A DNA stretch of 64,000 nucleotides from Solen grandis (taxonomy: Eukaryota > Mollusca > Bivalvia > Adapedonta > Solenidae): positions 37,904,677 to 37,968,676 of the forward strand of contig CM037787.1 of NCBI GenBank assembly GCA_021229015.1. The letters run 5' to 3'. Both the position numbers and the translations under genes were made by a program. Shown here in pieces: positions 55,026-64,000 of this stretch. Position 1 is the stretch's first letter. Every line of letters starts with the position of its first letter. Below the pieces are notes generated by a model. That model saw only the letters and a list, made by a program, of their open reading frames with translations, was not told the origin of the DNA and searched no databases.

Positions 55026-56539
55026 TAAGGGAAAGATCAACTGGTGTATACCATTCTCATTCTGTCGGACATATCTTTGAATTAAAAATAAGTCAATATC
55101 GTCAATATAAGGGCGCCATTGCCTGCTCTCTCTCTCGTGATTAACGACTCGTTTAAAACGACAGCATCACTTCTATAAAGCTTAATACAAAATCATTTAG
55201 TGAGCCATTGGAACCTCATCATAACAACTAGCTAAACCCTTTCTCTCTTGCATAAACTGGGACGATTCCATGCAATGGCTTTGGGATGGACAACAATACA
55301 AAGCCTGAATACGCCATTGTAATCAATGTATAAGACAGGCACTCATCCTGACTGAACATTCAATAATATGACATGCAAGCGTCTTGTTTTAAGGCATATA
55401 TAGAGCATCATCCTAGATAAAATGTACATCTTTCTAAACAATTATAGTTTTGAGATATGTTTTATGTTTGTTTCTTGTATTTGGGGCCTATGTATTGACA
55501 CATGGGCTTACTTTTTAAATATGCAAAGTTTGAGTCATACTCTTGTACTACTGATAAATCACTTCGTGGGTACCATCAACTTTAGGTCTTTATAAAGAAC
55601 AGGTTTTCGTGGCGATCATTATTCGTTGATAAAACTCTCCAGAAATCGACGAAAATTAGAGTCAGACGAAAGTTAATGATATCACAGTATCCAAAACAAA
55701 ATGCAACAAATACAATAATCAAATGAAAATTTTGATTCATATAATTCAAATTTAAAATGAAATAAAATAAGGCTAAAAACCCGTCTGGTTTGCTTTAAAT
55801 ATGATATATGATCTTTTTCCGGTAAACTAAATTCATTTATTGGTTTAAAATTGATAATAATGGCATTGTAGTGAACACTTTTAGAACATTTCTCATATAA
55901 CTGTTCCCGTTCTGAACTCCCATTAACTGCTGTCCTAATAAAGTTGAAAATCATTGTCTTTTAACTGCAAGGCAACCTTTAACGTAATTTGATTTTGCAA
56001 ATGCCAGTCCCAGCAACAAAACTTTTGTGTGCAATAGTTTGCGTTGCTTTCAAATGATAAGTATATACTATGGGATTGGTCGATTCATAATATTTAGCAA
56101 ATAATCTACCGCTTATCTCAAATTTATTAACTAGATCCAAAAATATTTCACAATCTTGACTGAACGTGAAACAAGAAATATGTGTGCCTAAGTACTTTTA
56201 GTTTTGGACAAGAAGATTTTTTTTACATTTTTTAACAAACAGTTTGTGAAAACGACCCCCGCCCTTCCCTCACGACCATGTTTCCTTTTAATGGATTCAT
56301 TTAATATGAACAATCTTTGTAGAGTGTGAGCCATGGAAATTGTATGCTAATGTACTTTGCAAGCCGATAGTTTTGAAAAGGAGATTACTTTTACTCCATG
56401 CATCAAAGGAAAACGGGTTCCGTCCCATGGCAGCCATGATTTAACTGATCCATATAATAATTAAGTTTTAACATTTCTTTCCTCTTCGGTTACCATGTAA
56501 ACCATTTTTTGTATGAACAACTTTGAAGGGAGGTCATAT
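55026..56539. other. AT-rich, nothing recognised
   Basis: No gene or clear repeat called. Confidence 0.4.
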
Positions 56540-56712
56540 AAGACACATTCTTGTAAAGTTTAATGAAAATGGACCTAATAGTTTAGGAGGAGATATGTCG
56601 TTTGAAGTAAATTGTCGACGATGGACGCTGAACGATGGACGCCGGGCGACATTAATCAGTTACAATAGTTCACCTTTGAGCACGTCGTGTTCAGGTCTCT
56701 CAAATTTAGCAA
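56540..56712. repeat. Fragment of the 42222 repeat family
   Basis: 'gtaaagtttaatgaaaatgg..tagtttaggaggagatatgtcgtttgaag' and 'gagcacgtcgtgttcaggt' match the end of the 42222-42662 repeat. The 109-codon frame at 56523 lies over it. Confidence 0.6.
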
Positions 56713-58147
56713 TACAGTGTGTGTCAAACAATCAACACACCATATGTCAAATTAACACTTTATGTAGAAAACTGAGTTATTATACAAAAGACAAGTGTTC
56801 TATTTATTATGCTCAAATACTTTTTTTAAGATTAAGTTTGCTTGATCTATAATCTAAACGTTCTTTTTGATCATAGATAGACATACTTCAGTAGTATCCA
56901 ATCGACTTGCAAGACGTTCAGTGATTTCTGCTCAACAATCGGGGTAAATACAAGTAAATAGTTCATACCTCATCATATCAAATCAAGAATTCAATCAACA
57001 CATCAATAAGATGAAGTTTCAGTCATTGACTTTTTCATTACTTAGGAAACTTGCCAGAAAATGAAAGAGTTCAGGTGGGGGGAAAAGGGAAATGGAAAAT
57101 CACTAAAAATAATGATCAGTTATTAAATTTACAAAGCAATGAATAAACAACTAACTGATAAATATCCAAATAGCATTGATGATGGAAATAAGTAAATCTA
57201 AAATTAGAGATTGGTCATTTACTTCGCCCGCCCACTCGATTATCTGCCTGTTTGTATGTATTTATGCTTGTATCTACCGATTGGAAAAAATTAAATGGTT
57301 CTCTGGAGAAAATGCAGCTAAGATATGATAACGCTTAAATGTCATTAAAACAAAACACTTATTGACAAACTACTTAAGAGGAACTGGTAAATTCGATAGA
57401 TTTGTGCTTGAAAATAAATCAGAACGTCATAACCTGGAAACAATTATATCAATTTATAATAATTTGCCTGAAGGTTTTCGTGCAGTAATCGCATTTTCAT
57501 AATGTTTGCGTCAAACAAAGACATTTTCCGGATTAAATGAAACTAAATACCCATCCTTTTACTGAGCATTAAGGATCTTTTTTGGCTAGGACAGACTTGT
57601 GCAAAACACTTAATTTCAATATCTGTAAATTTACATTAAGGCTTTATAATTAATTATGATTGCTCAAATACGTGTACTGTTCAAGGAAATCCAACTTGGC
57701 CAGGAAAGTAAGATCAATAAATCATACAATAAAAATTATTATAAATATTATTGAATTAAGCTTAAAACAACATGGCTAATGGTGAAATACATCAATTATT
57801 TGATTACCATGTTCTTGGTTATTTCTGAATTTGCAATTCCGTAAGGTTGTTCTGCGGATTTTTGCATTTTCTCTTCTTATATCTGCCTGTCACTGTAAAA
57901 TTAAAAAAAAAAAAAAAAAAAAAAAACATATTTCACCAAGACATGTCAATCGATAGAATATTCAAAATGTTATTCCAAGTGTTAGATAAATAGATAATTA
58001 AATTAATTTTACGCCGATATGGAAACACACTTTTGCAACATAGGCTAAGTCAGTCTCGGCGGATCCTGGTGTTGACCAATACGAAATGATGGAAGAAACC
58101 CGTTGAGGCGAGACTGCCCGTTAATTAAGTTTCCTGACGCCTGATAC

Positions 58148-58182
<35 letters not shown>

Positions 58183-58713
58183 GGAATCGTCGAGAATAAT
58201 TGATATAATTTGTAAGAACTTGCCAAATCGACGCAAAGAGACATCAATAAAACAATTTAACTATTATAATGAATACACAATCATCTTAGGTTTTAATACA
58301 GATAACTGGACATATAGTCAATGTGCCAAACTACCGGAACACTCGTATCGGAATGTTTGTATTGCAATAAATGAAAAATACACCTGATACAATCAAATAA
58401 TTTTCTTAGTACAAATTAGTTTGAAATATAATGAAAGATACCAGTAAATCAATATGCACATTTTTATCAAAAATAACAGTTAATATCGATTATAGATAAA
58501 CATTCAAGTTAATAAACAGACGAATTTCTTTATATTCAACTCTTAATAGAAATTAGTACCAAATATATCCCAATCACAAACAAGAATTGAAAAAAAAAAT
58601 ACAATCAGGATGAATTAAAAATAAAATGTACTCATAATAAAAAATGAAATAGATATTACTCAAAATACAAATCAATATAGTATAACGACATAAAGGAAAA
58701 GTACGAAGAGTTT
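56713..58713. other. AT-rich, homopolymer tracts
   Basis: Poly-A at 57902-57926 and poly-T at 58150-58180. No gene seen on either strand. Confidence 0.45.
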
Positions 58714-59009
58714 GTTATTGGAGTCTAACGTCCTACCGACCGTGATTCATTCATTTGGAGACTTTGTCTACTTGAGACAGATATAGTGCTGCCACACTGC
58801 GGTATCACACTGTAGACATTTGGCATGATACCACACCAAGTCAAGATTATCCTATTACCGGGCCAATCAGTCCCAGAACTACTCGTATATGCTAAGCGCC
58901 AAGCAAAAAGCTATACCTGTACCATTTTACGACTCTGGTATGTCACGGCCGCGGATTGAACCTACGACCTCCAGGGCGAACGCTCTATCCACTTGGCCAC
59001 GGGGACCGA
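58714..59009 (-). mobile_element. Full-length tRNA-derived SINE with 12-bp TSD
   Basis: The minus-strand head CGGTCCCCGTGGCCAAGTGG has a B-box-like GTAGGTTCAATCC and ends in GGTAGGACGTTAGACTCC. It aligns over its whole length with 12321-12617. TACGAAGAGTTT occurs exactly at 58702-58713 and 59010-59021 as a target-site duplication, so this copy is recent. Best reference copy of its family in the window. Confidence 0.93.
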
Positions 59010-59021
59010 TACGAAGAGTTT

Positions 59022-60654
59022 AAAATATTCGATAGAATGATCCTCTTCAACTTGTTATTACATCTGCATGTCATTCCCTTTTTTTTTGCTCGAAAATACT
59101 ATTAGCTTTTAGCGGAGTATTTCATTATTGACAAGTATACTGCAATATTGCAAAATTGAAAACCGTAACTCAGCGAAGTTAATTGATTTGGGATTGACCT
59201 GTCAACTCTGATCCGAAGGAATCTTATAAAATAGTTTTCCACCAAATTAGTTTCAGAAACGCCCTGTAAATGACAACATATTGATAGATTAACTCAGTAA
59301 TTTACTTAAGAACACAGAATGTTAGAACTCGATGACAAACGCTTGCTAGAATCATTTGATCGAATACCGGTATCTGAAATTATTTCGTTGAGAATTTAAT
59401 GTCATTTGAAGCTTCACAATAGCTCAGTCACCCAAACAATTATCCAAGTTTCACACTCTTCTGTATCCTAGATTGACTTAAATTCTTTCTTGATGCTATC
59501 CATCACACATAAGATTAATTTTGAAGTTTTTATATCAAGAAACATCGCCAATCGAGGAGCCATGTTGTTTTCTGGTTGAGTTTTCACGGATACCCTGAAA
59601 TAAATTTGGATTTTTCAGCAAACCTTAGAATTAGCGATGTAACACAAGGCCAGATTTCTGATAGATAAATTGCTTTTAGATTATCAATCCTATTTTGAAA
59701 AGCATATAATGCTAAATATTTGTCCCCAGCATCTGATAAATAAGCGGTTTAGTTTAAGAGCTAAATATAATTAACGAATATATTTTACCAAAATCAAACC
59801 AATCTTAAGACGTTCTTTGAATACCTTGTAATGTATTTAAAGTTTATTTTGGCAACATAGCGCAATAACAATCACAGGGGCTCGAAGTTGCATGAGGCGA
59901 ATCATTTCGTACTTATTGGTAACAATATAAAAAGGAAGGGAGATCACTGTTTTAAGTCCGGATGTGGAAAAAACATGTTTATAACGAAATTCATAATTGA
60001 AAATGGACCAGGTTTTATATTAAATGCATAAACTAAGAAAGTCCTAAACGTAATTGAAGTAGTGTCTCTCTTATAACGATAATATCGTGACTTTATTGTT
60101 TCAATCGAGCTTGATAACGCTGGGTGGAGGTTATTTCCGGTTCTTTCGTAGTGAATATAAAGGTAAGTTTTTATTGGTCAATCAAAATTAAAACGAAACT
60201 GACATTTCTCGGGAAAACTTCATTGAGTTGCGGAGGTCGATAGACAATTGGACACAATGTAATCATTGTCGGACAAGCAGGTACATGGAAATCATACATG
60301 CCTACACAAATTCAATTTAAATATATTAACTAATGAGCGCTTACACTTTATTCATTGCAAAAGAAACCGGAAGTAGCCGATCCCGGCTGTTGTCAAGTTT
60401 GATTGGGACATTATAAACACATGTTAGCCCTTTATAAGAGTAAAAACAACACGCCTCGATTATTTATTTCTATTAATTTCAAATGTAAATGAATCATTTT
60501 ACTGATCTTTATTTGCCAAAATTGTGATATTCAAAAATTAGCCCAAATTAATGTCCTCCCTTCTTTGTTTTAAATGTAACTATTAGGTACGAAAGGATTC
60601 GCCTATGCAACTTTAAGCCTCTGTGATAACGATTACTGTGAAAACGACTTAAAC
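59022..60654. other. AT-rich; possible isolated donor
   Basis: At 60162 a consensus donor (AAAG|GTAAGTTTT) follows a locally GC-richer stretch, which could be an untranslated first exon. No coding or transcript support. Confidence 0.35.
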
Positions 60655-60776
60655 AAACTCGAAATACTGATATATAAACAAACTCGAAATACTGATATAT
60701 AAACAAACTCGAAATACTGATACAAATCGAAATACTGATATATAAACAAACTCGAAATACTGATATATAAACAAAA
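60655..60776. repeat. 25-bp tandem repeat, ~5 copies
   Basis: Units of TAAACAAACTCGAAATACTG followed by ATATA, with one shortened copy (CAAATCGAAATACTGATATA). Near identity between units implies a recent expansion. Translated as repeated FVYISVFR on the minus strand. Confidence 0.95.
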
Positions 60777-61599
60777 ATGAAATAAGTGACATGGGTTAAG
60801 CATTATAATATTTCCAAATTCATCAAGTTGAAAATATATGAAAATGAAAGTCACTGAAAATAAGAAGGTAGGTCATTTAAAGACAATAAAGCTCCGCCTT
60901 TCCAATTAATGGCTAGGTAAAGTACTCCCAAATAGTATTACGAAAACAGAAAAAAATAGTGACCTAATTACAACAGTTTTGCTTAGTAATACCATTTTAT
61001 TTGGAATTTGATAGGTTTTTAATAAAATTAATATCGTAATATTTTGGGTTATATCCTCAAAAATTTCGACAGTGACCTTATTAAATCTAAATATGTATAT
61101 ATTTCTGTAAAAATATCAAGAAAAAAAAGTAAATAAAAAATAATAAATACAAAAACAAAACACCCTTTTGTGATATGGCGGTTTGCAGTTGTGATCAAAC
61201 AGCATTTAATGAATTAATTTATATGATCAAAAAACAATCTATAAATTAATAGTTAACCTACATACGCTTTTATCTATCTTGCTGATTTTTGCGTATGTTA
61301 ATTTCGTAGTTTGTATAGCTTTACACAACCGACTACATCATAGTCATGACATTTAAAGTCCATCTGAAGCCATTGAAGAGATGTTTTTGCGTGTTGGATG
61401 AATTCAGTCATTTGTCATATATCTACTCGAATTTAACTAGAATCTCGTTCTCTTCCAGAATTAATGTACAAATAAATATTTTGTTTGTACATTTTCAAAG
61501 CCATTTTGAACGCCACCTTGAATATATTGATTTCCAACAAGATGGCAAGTTTTAGTCTAAACTAATTTATTTTACATCGAATACAAAAAGATATCACAA
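60777..61599. other. AT-rich, nothing recognised
   Basis: No gene or clear repeat called. Confidence 0.4.
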
Positions 61600-61800
61600 C
61601 TTACAGTATATCAATAATTCTCGGAAGCTCTGGCGGAAGCGTATGTGGTTATTATTGTGGAAGGAAAACCGGAAAGCGCGGAGAAACTTCACGAATCTGG
61701 ACGAGCGATAACTGTACCCTCTCACGTATGGGCCCAGGAATCGAACCCGGGACGCATTTGTGAGAAGCGAAGCGCGTTATCACCATTTCATCCAGGCAAC
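61600..61800 (-). mobile_element. tRNA-derived SINE, a third family
   Basis: The minus-strand head GGTTGCCTGGATGAAATGGT is followed by a B box GGGTTCGATTCC. The body includes 'ctttccggttttccttccac' and 'cacatacgcttccgccagagc'. The acceptor stem does not close, so it is not a tRNA gene. Confidence 0.65.
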
Positions 61801-63240
61801 CAACAGATGTGAAAAGCTGGCACGAGGCCATTATTTGAATGATACAGCCCAGTGTAAATGTTTAACTAAAATGTATGGTGAGCGCTTAGCAGGGAGCTTC
61901 ATTCTGTTTCAATGTATGTTGCGACATTGGAACAAACCCACGAACTCCCGTTCTCTAGACGGACGCGGTAACCATTCCTTCTCATTATACGCTTTGTTAT
62001 ATTGAAAAAGAATCATAAGCTCTGACTTGTCACAACATGTTAAACAAGTGGTCACAGCATGCATGCTGTGATTGCACTTTTTTCAATAACAATATCAAAA
62101 AAGCATTTACAGTTTACTCGGTACTTTCCTACAAATTGTAAAGCATATCTGATCAAAAGAAATAATTATTTTACAATAAAATAAACGATGTATATGCCCC
62201 CACGGATTCTACATTTAATCATTATGAAAAAATCAAGTTATCAACAAAGCGTCGGAGACGGTATTCAATTTCCATTGCCTAATCAATAATATAATGGAAA
62301 ATCACTGACATTAAAGCTTAGGTAACTCACGACAAAAGAAAAGATTATGTCTCCAAGGAATCAACATAGAGATATAATAGGTTTTGTGATCAGACAGAAA
62401 TACAGAGCTGGTACTTATAACGTACGTGAGAACAATAAAACTCATTTTGTCCTGTGGCAAATGATATGTTTCCTAGGATCAGTCGTCTGTACAGATAAGC
62501 ATGTATTAGGATCAGCAACTGTCTTTTATTTTAATAATAGAATGGTCTGTGAATGTATAGGCGTAAATACTGAAACAACTCATTGGTTCCGGCTTCCCGT
62601 CTAATCCTTACATGTTTATAACCAACATTATATTTTATGATCCGCTGCATGAAATCATATTATATTTTTATATAATATTTATTATATTTAAGTCTTTTTG
62701 ATATAACATGTCTTACAACATTGTTGATATACTCTTTACCAGGTCCGGTGAAGGTTTTACTAGACGGTTCCATTGCAAGAGAACAGGCTATCCCAAAATG
62801 TCACGCAAAATCCTCGATTTTATCATTGATTAAAACCTAAAATTGCTTTTGGCCTTGAATCCGAAATCGACTAGACAGTATATATTTACCTTTGCATTGG
62901 GAAAATAACATGAAGGGAAAGGCAAACTCAGGAAAAAAAAATTACATGTGCTATATATTGTTAACGGGTGAAGCTGCTCAGACGTCAAATTCAACAATTG
63001 GCCAAATACAGGCCTACTGGATACCTTACATTTACCGGGATCATTCTCATTATTAACTGTACGCACACATATATATTATATAAATTTAACTTCTGTAGGC
63101 ATGTAAATTGTGTATTTAACTTAACTTTAAAATGAACTTGCACGTTATTTTGATACTTTTTAATTGTTTGTTATTTGGTTGTAACGCTCTGTCGATATTT
63201 TTTCAGTTAGTTGCGGTTAGATACATGCGACAGATATACT
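61801..63240. other. AT-rich, short palindrome, nothing else recognised
   Basis: CACAGCATGCATGCTGTG at about 62054-62071 is a perfect 18-bp palindrome. The 85-codon frame at 62347-62604 has no recognised family. Confidence 0.4.
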
Positions 63241-63631
63241 CAGTGTGGCCATACCACGTGGTATATGACGCCATTTTAAGCTAACGCGAAAAGCAAAGTT
63301 TTTATCGATTCGGAGGGGAAAACTGCTGTAAGTATTTTATTTCTTTATTAATTTTAATGGCATATAGCGCATGCGAAGCGAAAGTTTGTGTCCTAGACAT
63401 AGGTCGTAATGATTCGTTTTTTCCTAAACATTCGGAAAAATCTTCCGAGATCGTGAAATATTGTTTGCGAACACGTAAAGCACATCGTTAATAATGTTTC
63501 CACGAATGTTAGAAACTACTGTACACTTGAAATAAAATACAGCAGTTTTTTTTTCCATCTGAATCGATGAAAAATTGACTTTACGCGTTAGCTTAAAATG
63601 ACGTCATATACCACGTGGTATGACCACACTG
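63241..63631. mobile_element. 391-bp MITE with ~50-bp conserved inverted ends and 5-bp TSD
   Basis: The ends CAGTGTGGCCATACCACGTG and (inverted) CAGTGTGGTCATACCACGTG stay nearly identical through GTATATGACG(C/T)CATTTTAAGCTAACGCG. Weaker pairing continues to about 100 bp. ATACT flanks both sides (63236-63240, 63632-63636). No transposase. Each end also carries a CCACGTGG palindrome. Confidence 0.92.
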
Positions 63632-63649
63632 ATACTGCTTTTTTCTCAA

Positions 63650-63850
63650 TATCACACCGCAGATTAAAGACCCGGGTACATTACCCACACATCGGGTCAA
63701 CCATGGCAGTCACGGCTGAACATATAACTTTGGAGCCATACTGGAATCATTTTCAGTGCTTTGGTGTGTCGCTGCCTGATATCAGACCCGTGGGGTAAAC
63801 CGACGACCTTCCGATTTCGAGGCGGACGCTCTAATCACATAAACATCGAG
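63650..63850 (-). mobile_element. Decayed tRNA-derived SINE head
   Basis: On the minus strand 'tgtgattagagcgtccgcctcgaaatcgg' (A-box region, anticodon-like segment) is followed by GGTCGTCGGTTTACCCC (B-box-like). It lies just beyond the MITE. Confidence 0.45.
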
Positions 63851-64000
63851 ACAGGTTCAATACATTAGAAGAGAATTCAATAAAAGTCGGTAGGGGAGGT
63901 GTAGGAGTATTTAGCTTGTATTTGCCTTTGATAACCTCCCTGCGTGCCCCATCATTCATCTTGTAATAGGATCAAACATGACAATATATCGAAAATTCAG
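63851..64000. other. Window edge, nothing recognised
   Basis: No feature called. Confidence 0.4.

Noticed and set aside
62347..62604. 85-codon plus-strand frame
   Set aside because: No recognised family, no splice or promoter context; length is within chance expectation for the window.
1..64000. CRISPR arrays, bacterial operons, phage or toxin systems, reverse-transcriptase or transposase genes
   Set aside because: None seen. The regular repeats are minisatellites without spacers, genes have spliceosomal introns, and no long TE frame is present.

Overview
The window is animal nuclear DNA: AT-rich, with short exons separated by kilobase-scale introns, canonical GT-AG splice sites and no open reading frame longer than 163 codons. 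Its many interspersed repeats resemble those common in bivalve mollusc genomes: tRNA-derived SINEs ending in a 'GGGACGTTAAACCC'-type tail, AGCTCACC repeats and TTAA-flanked MITEs. A bivalve is the best guess, and the species cannot be named from sequence alone. Two runs of exactly 100 N (10938-11037 and 27371-27470) are scaffold gaps.

Layout. (1) 0.5-9.1 kb, plus strand: seven consecutive exons of folylpolyglutamate synthase (FPGS), from just before the P-loop to the linker ahead of the C-terminal domain. The P-loop exon carries a frame-breaking deletion of about 8 bases. The C-terminal exons are absent. (2) 9.1-11.3 kb: a 166-bp tandem repeat running into the first gap. (3) 11.3-18.1 kb, minus strand: the 5' part of MAP2K7 (MKK7, the JNK-activating kinase kinase), comprising the coiled-coil start exon, a probable linker exon and the glycine-rich-loop exon. 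It points toward FPGS and also lacks its 3' half, so the ends of both genes are probably lost in gap 1. (4) 18.5-21.4 kb: nested inverted-repeat transposons. (5) 22.46 kb, plus strand: a 20-codon start exon of an unrecognised gene, with a possible 18-nt microexon at 26.35 kb. (6) Gap 2. (7) 31.44-31.51 kb, minus strand: the start exon of a universal stress protein, pointing back toward gap 2. (8) 31.7-64 kb: largely a gene desert of SINE and MITE copies, palindromes and microsatellites. A candidate two-exon gene for a small secreted cysteine-containing protein lies on the minus strand at 43.87-44.40 kb.

The recognised genes do unrelated jobs: FPGS in folate retention, MAP2K7 in stress and JNK signalling, and the universal stress protein in general stress response. 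Nothing in the sequence suggests they work as one system. The points most worth following are the P-loop lesion in FPGS, the two gaps with truncated convergent genes on both sides, the uncharacterised secreted-protein candidate, and several well-bounded non-autonomous transposons.
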